DNA from: Diadema setosum
Taxonomy: Eukaryota; Echinodermata; Echinoidea; Diadematoida; Diadematidae
Assembly: GCA_033980235.1 (NCBI GenBank)
Contig: CM067070.1
Coordinates: 28,406,127-28,470,126 of the forward strand
Direction of reading: 5' to 3'
Length of the DNA stretch: 64,000 nt
In this document: positions 36,401 through 49,107 of the stretch, one piece after another
Layout of the letters: each line of letters begins with the position of its first letter
Position numbering within the stretch: position 1 is the first letter of the stretch
Made by a program: the position numbers and the translations under genes
Notes under the pieces: model-generated
Seen by the model: only the letters and a program-made list of their open reading frames with translations
Databases searched by the model: none
What the model was told of the DNA's origin: nothing

Positions 36401-39400
36401 AAAGCCAAAGGCGATATCTCCCTTGAAAACTTTTGTTTTCTCAGAGGCAATCTAGCCATTTTTACACTTGTGTTTCTTAACCCCGTACTTTCTCTGACCC
36501 AGGACTATCGTTAGTCCCGTACCAATTTTTTCAGCTTTTTACACTCGCCAATAAGTCCCGTAATAAGCTCTTGTCCGGGGCTAACGAGAAAATTGACCTT
36601 TTTACACTCGTATTTCTTAGTCCCGTACTTTCCAAACCACATGAATATTAATGATTACGCTGTGCACTGTACACGTACACGCACGCACTGGCAGCACTTG
36701 ATTCTGATTGGTCAGTGGGGGTCGGACTTCGTCTCCAACGCTTAGCCCCGGATTATTTTTTTTTTTTTGTTCTGTTTACACTCGCTTGCTTGCACAAATT
36801 TGCAAGTGTAAAAAGCCCTTCTGACTCCAAAACAATTCCAAGAAACCTCCGTTATCAATGAAAGGAAAGATTGCTCTTCATGGATATGACAAGGTCAGCG
36901 CGTATGATTGTTTCATTGTTAAAGGGACTGTACAGTACTGGTTGAGGTGGGGATTCATGTTGTGATCATTCTTAAGTGAGATAATGAGAAACGTCTTATG
37001 AAATGAAAGAGCATGTAATTTTAAGAAGGATTCAACGTTTATTTGATGAAAATTGGTTTTCAAATGGCTGAGATGAAAGGGATAACAATAAAAGGCGACA
37101 TTCCACAACTTTATTAGGATCTCTTTGCTTCACGTAATTGTTTTTGGATATCTCAGCCATTTCAAAATCGATTTTCATCAAATAAACTTTTGAGACCCCT
37201 TAGAATTGCATGCTCTGTGACATCTCATAGAGTGATTTCTGAATATCTCGCAAAACGTTAAAAGCTAAATCCTCACCTCGACCAGAACTGTACACACCCT
37301 TTAAATTTAAGAAAACCAAAAATCAGAAATGAAAAGCAAAAATGTCGCCTTACTTGTTTCCCCAGTTGATTCTTTTCATGTTTTCTACGTAAATTGGTAT
37401 TTCTGCCTTTATTTGTCAAACCCCACGCAGCTATATTACGCACATAAAATGAATAGTGAGTGTGTGTTCCAACATGCGGGCAGGTTTGGGTTTGTGTGTG
37501 TTTTGCTTTTCATTTCAAGTTTGCGAGAAAGTCTCTAGAAAGATTAGCTGAATAATGTATTGTATTATAATATAAATATGCTATTATGTGCACCGTACCG
37601 TCTAAGTCTGCATTATATGCATGATGTACTCCTTTGTATGTACGTTTGTATACTGAAATATTCTTGAATCTATTTCTTTGGCACTCTTGAGGAAGCATTT
37701 TACTGGTAGCTTATTAACTTTACAGTACTTAAATGTATAGCTACTCTGCACAGACACTTTAATTTCTGTTCCTTTCCTCTGCATCGCATTTCATACATCT
37801 TCGGAGCGTATCTATTCGGTTAATATCAACGGTTACTCCATTACTGGTAAAATCTAATCAGAATTGTTTTGTTTACAACTGCATTATCGTGTATCACCCA
37901 TTACTAGTAGTATTCTAATTACCTAGTAGTATTCTAATTACCGTGTAGTATTCAGTAATAGATTACACATGAAAGGAGAAATAAAAAAAGTGATATGATT
38001 TGCATTGGAAAGTGACTTTATTTTTCTCTGCCCCTTTCCCCATTTCACTTCCCTGGTACTGACCACTTTCGTACATTCAATTTGTATAATTTTAGGTCTA
38101 GGTCGTGCGTATCACATAATACTTTGCTGTACTGCAGGGTGTGGTACTTTGGTGTTTCATTGAAGAGTCAATAAATTTATTTCTGAACAAGGCCTCCAGT
38201 CAATTATGGAAAATGCCATTTCTCTATGTGTTTTTAAATGCACGTACATAAGTAGGTATAATAATGCGAAGGCAGATGGGATTCAATGCCAACAAAATAT
38301 GTCGGGTTTGTATCAAGTTTTGGGATAGTTCATCTCATGCCCCCCTACTTTTTTTTTTCAAAGTGAGAGGACTGACTTTATGAGGATGTGGGGGAGGGAT
38401 GGTCTACTGCCATTTCTCTACGAAGTGTCACTGTAGCTTTTTTTTTTTTTGTCTGCCACTTCTCAACCAAAATCATCGGCTGTCACGCAAAAAAAAAAAA
38501 AAACAACAACAAACAAAAAACCTCTTGCTGGACACAAATGTGGGACAAGAGGTAAACTTATTCAAATTCATGAAATTCTTCCGTGAAGGTCGAGATGTTT
38601 TCATTTCAACTGATTGACAAAAATTGCCCTACCACCTGCCTACATCGACGTAAATGGGCACTGAATTGATCAGTGTTTAAGTAGTAGCCATATTCTATTT
38701 TTTTTTTTAATGGCAACTACTAAAACACTGATCAATTCAGTGCTCATTTACGTCGATGTAGGACAATTTGTCAATCCGTTGCCAGAGGTAAACTTACCTG
38801 CCACAACTGTATGCGTAAAATATTAGTATAGTCGATTGTACATTTGGAATGAAAAAAAAAATCACAAAACAATATACGAATCTATCCTTCTTTATTATAT
38901 GAAATGAGGAAATGAATACAAAGTATGTCATGCTATTTGTTGCTGCAAGATCAGGCATTATACATTTTACTCTTACTGATGCCATTGGTACACAGTTACA
39001 ATCTAACAAACTTTACAATTTATTCACATTGGTCTTTGTGTTGTCCTATAGCAAACAAATATATGGTATTGTCTCAGAGTAATCAGAAAAATTACACTAC
39101 TACTGCTACTACTACTACTACTACTAATAATAATAATGATTGCAATGTACCTTGTGAAGTGTTAAGAGCAGTGCGTCGACGATTGGTAAAGAAACAGCGA
39201 AACAGCAATGTTAAAATCAAAATAACCGCTGTAGTGACCGTGACCGTGACTGTGAATAGGGTGACTGAAACTGGATGCAATCTCTCTGTATCAAAAAGAA
39301 AAGAAAAGAAAGAACAAAATATAGTGCATTTAAAAGAAATGTCACTATAATGAATAGACCTCCAAACCTTTCTAACTGAACTAGAAATGTCGCTATGATG

Positions 39401-42400
39401 GTAACTGGTATGCCTTTGCCATAATGCATGGTTCTCCCATTACATGTAGAGTTCGTCTTGACAATATGAGATGACAGTTTCACACAACAGGCAAACAATT
39501 TGAATGACATGTTTGTCACAAAAGTGATGTGTCGAGTTTACTTTTCTTGAGCTGAATTTCATTTGCATGGACTGTTAAATTGTTTAACCCTATAAAGGCC
39601 GGGGGAGGGGTGAATCAACCCTCCCCCGACATTTTTCGCGACTACTCCGCTGCGCGATTTTTTTTTCTTTTTTTTTTTTTTTGGCCAGCGCCATTCGCTG
39701 ACGTCTTACTTTACAGTCTCGCACATTCTTTTGACACCATTTTCGTAAAAAAATGGTGCATACCGTTACAACGCTGAGCGACCTTGTATACATGCCTGTC
39801 AGACCAAAAATGGCTCAAAAACTCGATTTTGTGTATAAAGTCTATGCAAATGGAGTTATCTCTTATTCATAAAGATATGATTATTTTCACTTTCATATGA
39901 TGAAATCAATCCATTTTAGCATAATCATGCTTGAAATAGGTTTTGAATAAATGTTGAGAAAACAATTAATCAAACAAAAGGTCAAAAAACTAAGAAATAC
40001 AGAAGAAGTTCTAAAAACATTAAAATACACATTAAGACATTGATTTTGACACCCGATTTGTTTTCAAATACATTGTAAGGAATGCTATAAAAGAATGTTA
40101 TCACCAAAAATTAGGATTCTAAGAGCTTTACTTTCTGATTTAGAGCAAAATATATATGATTTTATGCATATATTAGCATAATGAATTATTATGATATAAA
40201 TTTCCATTTATTTTTGTATAGTTTGGTAGATTACGCCACAGGTAATGCATATGCTAATTTTCGTGGCGATCGCACGATCGACGGTGGAGATCTCGGATCG
40301 CAGCAACGCATGGCATTTTAACTTTATTGTTAACCATTGACCTATGATTCACGGCATAAAGAGTCCCATAAGATCACTATCAGGCAGTAGATGCACATTA
40401 TGTACTAAGTTTCATGAGGGAACCTCGAGCCATTTCGAAATTAATTCCAAGAATTTGACCTTGACATTTGAACCTTCACCTTGACCATGTGCAAACAAAA
40501 GTTAAAACCCACAACTACTCATACATAACTATGCCAAGTTTCATGAAGATATCTTGACCCATTTCCAACTTCACCTTTGACCCCATGGCCTAAAATTTTC
40601 CCCGGAGAATCTTTATCTCGTAATGCATGAATACACCAGGTTAAGAAAACACACAAACAAGAAAAATCTTGAGGCATTGCAGAGATATGATTGAAGTAGT
40701 GAAATTAAAAAAGAAAAATGAACTGATTTTTTACCTTGAGGGCCATTCTTTAAAAAGTGAAATTGCAAAGAAAATATGAAGTTTGCTTTTTGACATTTTT
40801 AGCTGAATATTCATATAGAATACTGGCCAAAGTTATGAACGATATTTCTACTTTTTAATGAAGGTCCCATAATGCTCAGGTACGTGAATTTGCATTGGCA
40901 TCATTTTAATGAAATACGAGACATTTTTGCCCTATTCTGGACTGATGGAGAGTTTCTGTTTATCAACTTCTTTTTTTGTAATCTACGGTAATAACATGTA
41001 AGTCCACACTTATTCAAGTATATTTAGCTAAAAAAATACAGACATACTACCAATTTGTGGATATTTGGTCACACAAAATGACCAACAATGGCCCTTGTCC
41101 ATGTGCAACCAAAGTTGACAGGCACAACTTCATACACTCGAACATGAGTTTCATTTGGAAACCTCCAACGGTTGTTACATTACACTGTCCACAAAATTGA
41201 TTAACGGACGAACGGAAGGACAGACAGACAATCCAAAAATATTATGCCTTTCGTGACTATTCGCAGTGGAGACATAAAATTAGGGTTAATATCGCTAAAA
41301 GTGGGGAAAAAAGAGCTTCTCCTATTGGACTGCAGGGTAAAATTATGAAGAAAAATGAGAAATTTCTGTGGAAACAAGTTTAATTCAGATTTTTCCTCGA
41401 AATGCAGAGTAGCTTGGGACCTGGAGACTTAAAACATAAATTATTCTTAGAAGACAAGAATTTCACTGCGTTAACTTGGAATTAAATTTAGATATCTCTT
41501 TTGTTCTGCACCCCCCCCCCCAGATCTCGACCGTCAACCGCGCGATTGTGACGAATTAGCACGCACATTGCCTCTGATGTAATCAAAAAGATATAGAGTT
41601 GATTTAAAATAAGTATGTATGTATGTATTATTTATGCTAACATTGTACGTATGCTAGTTTATGCATATAATGGAGTATGATTATCAGACGTTTTGCTATA
41701 AATCACTAAATAAATCTCAAAACAAGCAAACGTTGGGTGCAAACATTCTCTATAGTGCCCTCAGCAAATATAGATGAACAAATTGTGCAAGTATTTCGTG
41801 TTTTTTTTTAATTTCTTGTGTATTTCCTTGTTTTTTCGACATTTTGTTTTTGTTTCTTCGTTGACATTTGTCCGCGTCATTGTTCTGAACATTAAATTGT
41901 TTTGTTGATTAATTTTGATAAACAAAACTCCTAAATAATCATGCTTTAGTGAAATTCCACTGTACTAGCACAGTCTGCATTGAAATTGAACAAAAATTCA
42001 CGCTTTTGAGCAATTTTTGGTTTGACATGAATGTACATATTTATGCGAAACTTTGGAACCCCGTACCCAGGCGTCACAAATTTTGTGTTAAAAGTTGCGG
42101 GAGACTTGAAAGAAAAAAAAAGTCGTGTAACATTGCGGCGATAACCTTTAGCGATGGCAAAATGACCCCCCCCCCCCCGGCCTAGTTAGGGCTGAAGGGG
42201 CATTCCAAACGATTTTCATAATATCACATAATGTAGTACATAAATTAAGAGCTCCATGCATGCAATTGTGGAATTCATTGCGATCCTTGAGCAGAGAAAT
42301 CATTACTATGACCCCGTTTACAGTGCGAGGCTCGGCCGCGGCCGAGCCGCGGCCGAGTCCGGCCCCACTTCAGTGTAAACGCGCAAAAGGCCAAATGCGA

Positions 42401-45400
42401 GGCCAAAATTGGCCTCGCATTTGGCCTCGCTCTGGAGGTGGTCTCGGCCGCGGCTCGGCCGCGGCCGAGCCCGGCCTTTTCTTGGTGTAAACGCAAACTG
42501 GGCCAAATGCGCGGCCAATTGCGCGGCCAATTTTAGTCTGGCTACCAAACCCTCTGCCTGTATCTTTCGCTATTCAGGATATTAACCCCCTCAACGTTAA
42601 AAACTAGTATAGTTTAAGGTGGTTTTGTCCTGCAAAGGATTCTTTCCTTCGGCAAAGGCCTTTGCCCGAACGGCGACTTCGTCGCCACGGAATTCATTTG
42701 GCAAAGGGTCTGAAAACCAGACAATACCAAATTGCATTTGTTTACAAGCAGAGCGCCACTACGACAAAATATTGAAAGGTTTGAATCAAAAGCGCGGCCG
42801 AGCCCGGCAGTGTAAACGGACAAAATTGCGGGGCCCGGCCCCGCAATTGAGGCTGGGCTCGGCCGCGGCCGAGCCGCGGCCGAGCCCGGCCCCGCAATGT
42901 AAAAAGGGTCTATGAAAAACCAAAAACAAATTACACTGAATAAAGGTAATGACATAGGAGCCTCACATATTTTAGAAATGAAGCAATGTAATTGCATTAC
43001 AATCACGTGAACAAGTTCACCTGTGTAGAATGTATAGATGTCTCCTTTTGTTCTGCTTCCTCCAGCCCCAACTCATGCATTCTTGTTGTGAGGCTGCTAT
43101 GTAATCATCCTTGTTCATTTAGATTATAAATATTGAAAACATTCCTGTTTTTCATCCCATTTACTACAAATTGTGAAACTCTGCACCCAGTGTAACCAAT
43201 TTATAGTTGTTAATATTATGTAAAAGTCTGAGAATTATCCGCAACTCTCCTTAATACATTAGGACAAGCTTACCACATCCCAAAGTGACAGATTGTAACG
43301 ATGGTGATAATACTCATGATAATAGATATACTATACAGCACTTATGATAGTAATAATAATATCAAACTTATACCAAAATTATGATATCAAATTTAGAAAT
43401 TATGATTTATGACTTTCAAACAGAAGCTCGATGTTTGAAATCTCTTTAATTTGCGAACAAACTCTTCAAATAAATCATACATATGGAGTGAGGTGAATGC
43501 AGAAATTTTAGTAAAATGTATTTGCAACATTGGATGAAAATATGACTATCCATTGTTAAGTTTTGGTGCCAACGTTGCCAGAAAAAGAATTAAGAATTTT
43601 GTGATGGCATGCATGGATGATTACAGAAATCATGAAAAAAAAAATCAACATTATTCACTTTTAGATCATTGAAATGTAATAGTTGTGTTAATATTATATG
43701 ATATTAATGGGTGAGTTATGTCATGACAACATATATATTTTTTATCAATTTACATGTGACTATAAGAAATGGCATAATTTTCCAAATTACAGACAATTTC
43801 TTTTTAGCTAGCTTTCAAAGAAAAAAACTTTGTCTTTGTCTGACTTTGTTTTACTTATAAATCTAAATTTAATGTGAAATAGACTTTCCTTTAAATAAAT
43901 CACTTTATACCTGATGTCACGGTCACCGTTTTTGTCGTACTCTTAGTCCCAGGAACAGCCACTCCACTGGCCAGGCACGTGAATGTCTCTACACTCTGGT
44001 CGGAAGTCATTTGAGCCTTTGCATTGATGCTTTGGTCACGAGTTCCATCCTCCCGTCTTTCAAAGGACATCGAGTCGAATGTTAGGGCGGAGTTCCCAGC
44101 GGCGGTCAATGACAAGTTGACGTCTGGTTTTGCCCCATGTACTGCACACGAGAGTTGGAATTCTCTGCTTCTCACTTCCTCAGTGCAGTACTCATTTCTT
44201 TGACATCCGTCAAAGTTGGGGCCCACCCCATAGGCTGCAAGTTGCACACAACACAGAAAAAAGTTGCATATCATTTCATCATTTCACATTGAAGTGTTTA
44301 GTCTTGATGTACTTAGTCTTGACGAAGAAAATATACAGGACTGAATTCATGATTGCACCTACCATACATTTTCTACAGACGATTGCCGGCCTATATAATG
44401 TTGATATCAAGTGATTTCAGAGCTCCTTTAATCCTCTCGGTCTCATCTTACACACCCTGATAAGAACTAGAAATGTCGCTATGGCGACTGGTATGCCTCC
44501 GCCATAATGCATGATTCTCCTAATAGGTCTGTAGTACATGTGGACAATGTGTGATTCCATTTTCACAAAATTGGCAAAATATTAAAATGACATGTTTGTC
44601 AACGATAATGTATTGAATGTTCACCTTCCTTGACCTATGTTTAATTGGATGAATAGGAGAGCATGAATTTGGGGATTTAAGAACTTTAACTTGACTTTGA
44701 CCCTTTCATAAGTTTGGAAGGTATGTAGAAAAAGTGCAATATCTGTATTGAACAGTAAATTATCATTTTCATCTGGCCTTTGATTTATAAGAGAATCACA
44801 GTCAGGCAGAACATACATAAATATGTACTAAGTTTCAAGATAACTTGAGCCACTTCCGAGATATGGAGAAAGAAGTATTCAGTTCAGCACTTTCACTTGA
44901 TCTTTGACCTTTTGACCTTTGATCTTCTTGGCTAAAAATAAATCCCAGAGAATCTCTATTGGGTTATACATGCATACATCAAGTTTAAAAAAATAATCCT
45001 GCTGGCAATGAATAAATATAAGGAAAATAGTAAAATTTTGAAGTATTGACATTGACCTTTGACCCCTGACCTTTGACCCCATGAACCCCAAATTCCCTAG
45101 ATAACCACTGCCAGTCAGTACATGCATATATACTATGTTCTATGAAGATACCTTGAACGATTTCCAAGATACAGAGAAAAAAGTGAAATTTTAACATTTT
45201 ACTTGACCTTTTGACCTTTTGACCTTTTTACCTCATGACCAAAAACTTTCACCAGAGAGTCTTTATTGGGTAATACATGTATACACTAAGTTTCAAGAAA
45301 ATATCTTCAGGCATTGCATAGATATGGGGGAAATAGCTTGACATTTTAAGCATTTGACCTTGACCTTTTGACCTTTGACCTTGAGCATGTGCAACCAAAA

Positions 45401-48400
45401 GCTGGTAGGCACAACTTCACTCCCTAATACACATACATGCCAAGTTTCATTAGGATACCTCAAAAGGTTTTTAAGTCACGCTGTCCACAAAATTTATTAC
45501 GGATGGACGGAAGGACGGACGGAAGGACGGACGGACAACCCTTAAACATAATGCCTCCGGCACCACTTCGCGGCGGAGGCATACAACTAAACCCCGACCG
45601 AATTCTAAATTGAAGCTGATATCAAAGCGTTTTTTGTTTTGTTTTTTTCCAGATGTGTAGATGCTTAAACTGGCGTCATGAGTGCTCATTTGATCATGGC
45701 GTACGATTGTGCGGTATAGTTGCAATTCAGGTGAAGCATTAGTAAAGGTATTTGTAGGACAATTCTCGTTGTTGATTTTTTTTCAGTCAAAAGAAATTGT
45801 AAGGATAACATGTAATTGCCATAACGGTTCAGGATCATTTTATGACGAAGTTGATACAGATGTTAAACAAAAAATCTTTATGTATAACATTTATCCTTTA
45901 TGTGACATTTTCCAATGAGGAATATCCGTAAGTATTTTGAAAAAATAAAAAATCACTATAGTAACCCAATTTCTACAAGTGATTAAGTATTGATGTTCAC
46001 AGTTATAGACTTATACCAGTGTTGGTTCTTTCTTTCTTTTTTCTAAGGTTTTGAAAAAAAATTGTATTTTATAAGTTATTGTTATCTATCGAAAATGATA
46101 ACATAATATAATGAACAGACAAAAATTCTGAACGGTAGATTCTGGTTCAAGGCACTCCATGTCCCAAGCTTTGATTAATCTTTTGAAGTGCCTAATGCAC
46201 CCAATTCCCAATTATAAGGTTTTTTTTTTCTTGTTTTTAGATCTCAGTCAAGCTTTTGATGTTGCAGATCTTTACATTTTATTAGATAATCAACGACGTA
46301 ATATATTGAATTTGTTTGCTAATTACTTGGATAACCGTAAATAGTTTCTTTTAGTTAAGAGTTCGAGGTCTGAGTTTGGTAGCCTGGGGCGTGAATTATT
46401 ACAAGGTTCAATACTTCGTAAACTTTTATTTCTTCTTTATTTTATCAATATTTGCACTGTTACAGATATGACTGCCTACTTACTTATGAGTAAATTAATT
46501 GAGTCTCAGTGTATGTTATTTTTTTAACAGTGTATATGAATGATAATATATGAACTCCAAGTTCTTTGTTGCTTCTTGGTGTTATTGCTAGCAAAATATT
46601 ACGGCATAAACATATTGAGTTTATTTTTACAAAAATTATTTGCATTTCATATCAATCAATCCTTTTCAATAAATATTTTACGTATGGTTTATATTGCAAA
46701 TCTATAAAGTCAGTCGCGATATTGTAACACTGTATCGGGCAAATCATTATATGATCAGATTATTTCGTTTGCAGAAGACGGTTGAAAGAATAGTACTTTA
46801 CGTAAGTTTTATTGCGTATATTGACACTTTTAACCATTTGAAATAGAAAGTTTTAAATAATTTGAGCTGGATTATTATAATATTATTTCAGTTGAACAGT
46901 GCAGCCCATTTTTCTTGCTTGAGAAATCTTCTCAACTCTCATTTACCTCTTCATGAAATAAACATTGGATAACACTTTGTTTAATACAGAGGACAAATAA
47001 TTTTGAATAGTTTGCTCCTCTTTTAACCCTAACTAGGCCGGGGGGGGGGCCTCCGAGGCCCCCCCCTCGACGTTTCGCGCGATGTATCGCTATCGCGAGA
47101 AGTTATCGCCGCGACGTTTCATGACTTTTTTCTTTCGAGTCTCCCGCATCTTTTGACACCAAATTTGCGATGCCCGGGTGTGCGGTTCCGAAGTTGCGCA
47201 TAAATATGCACGTGCATGTCAGACCAAAAATTGCTCAAAAACGTGAATTTGTGTACAATTTCAATGCAAACTGTGTTTACAGGCAAATTTCATAAAAGCA
47301 TGATTATTATTGGGTTTTATGGATTAAAATCAATTAATAACGCATTTCCTTGTTCAGAACAATGTCACAGACAAATTTCATCGAAAAAACAATGAAAAAC
47401 ATAAAGTCGAAAAAACAAAGAAATACATAAGAAATTCAAAAAACAATAAAATACTTAGGAAATTTTTTCTGATTGTGCAATTTTTTTCTCTTACATTTGC
47501 TAAGGACACTAAAAAGAATATTTACACAAAAAATGTGCCTGTTTTGAGCTTTATTTAGTGATTTATACCAAATTGTCTGATTTCATGCATCATCATGCAT
47601 AAATTAGCATAAATTAGTGTAAATGATAATTTTTGAAAAAATTAACTTCATGGTACTTTAGATCACATCATAGGCAATGCGTGTGCCAATTTTCGTCGCG
47701 ATCGCGCGGTCGACGGCCGAGATCCGGAGGGGGGGCCTGGGAGGCCCCCCCCCCGGCTCTATCATCTACCTGAATAGCCCGGCCTAGTTAGGGTTAATGT
47801 CTATAAGCAAAGATTTAAATCATTACTGTTGAGGAAACAATTCATTCTTTTATTACGTTTCTACTGTATATCTTCCAATGTGGGTTTTGTAGATTAGTTA
47901 GATTTCTTCACGTATTCGATTTTAATTTGACTCTTGCTATTGATGTGACTATTTTAGATATGGTGGAAGCTGTTCATAAAATTTCGTTTTCCTTACTGCC
48001 TCCACGTTTTAAAGCATGTATTCTAAATTCATAGATATTATGGGTACAGGGTGGCCCAAAAAGAACGGAACACATAAGATCTTTTCAGCTATATTGTTGC
48101 AAATATATCATTATTTTGCATACTATTGGAAAGGCCATTTTTTGTCCAATAGATTGACACCAAGTTCTTTAATTTTGGTTAATGCGTTATGATTTTAGGA
48201 TCGATTGATCGATCGATTGACTGATGAACATTGAAAATGTATGAAACAAAGAAACTAAGACAAAAAGACCTATAACCTAACTTATCCGAAACAAAACCCT
48301 GAACAAATCCCTACACTAAGTCGCTGTCATGCCGGAAAAGAGAGGAGAAAAACAAAGTAGTATATGTGTGTGTGTGTGTGTGTGTGTATGAGAGAGAGAG

Positions 48401-49071
48401 AGGGGGGGGGGGGGGGGAGAAAGCAGCTTAATGCGTGGAGTGAAGATAAAAGACAACAAAAAAACTTTCTGTGAGTTCCAAAATATTTTTAAGAACTGTC
48501 ACATTTTAGAGATACTGAGGGAGACAAAACGATGTAAAATCACACTAAACGTCCGCATTTCCTTTTAAGAAATCGCAAACATAATTACCATTCACAATGA
48601 GCTCTGTTGAGTTCCTCCATCTCCTGGAGTCGAGGGAGAAAACTTCGCATGTAAACACTGCTTCGTCCGGAACACGGACTTCATTTATCGTGAGGCTAAA
48701 ATCTTCTTCCATGCTGAATCTACCCGTTACGCCAGTGGGGACAGTGAAGATCCCATCTGTATAACTCGCTCCCACCTCTCCACTGGATCCACTGACCCAT
48801 TGGACTCGATAGGGTGTGAAAGGAAGCCCACATGGCAGTGAAGCGGTCTCTCCCTTCCACGCTGTCAACCTTGGTGCGGTCTGTATTTGAAAGTCTGGTT
48901 TGGTTCACACAGAGATTCGAGCAGGTAAAACCAAATAATGGCGCTCAAATTTTATATCCTTTACAAGTATCACAGTGATGCTTGTTTGTGACTATGAACG
49001 GAAAATACACTACAAATTTCGCGAATAACATTAAGTGTAAAGAGAACGGGAAAATCAGGATTATTGGACTA

Positions 49072-49107
<36 letters not shown>

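Noticed and set aside
38925..39350. 141-codon open frame on the plus strand
   Set aside because: Its composition follows an (ACT)n microsatellite and the antisense of the receptor transmembrane exon. The minus-strand reading has splice sites and a clear membrane helix.
42614..43006. 130-codon and neighbouring long frames in GC-rich DNA
   Set aside because: Stops are scarce because of GGCCGCGGCC words; the translations are Ala/Pro/Arg runs repeated in several frames.
48720..48908. alternative frame over the V-set 2 exon
   Set aside because: It overlaps the Ig frame but has no domain logic and breaks the phase 1 chain.
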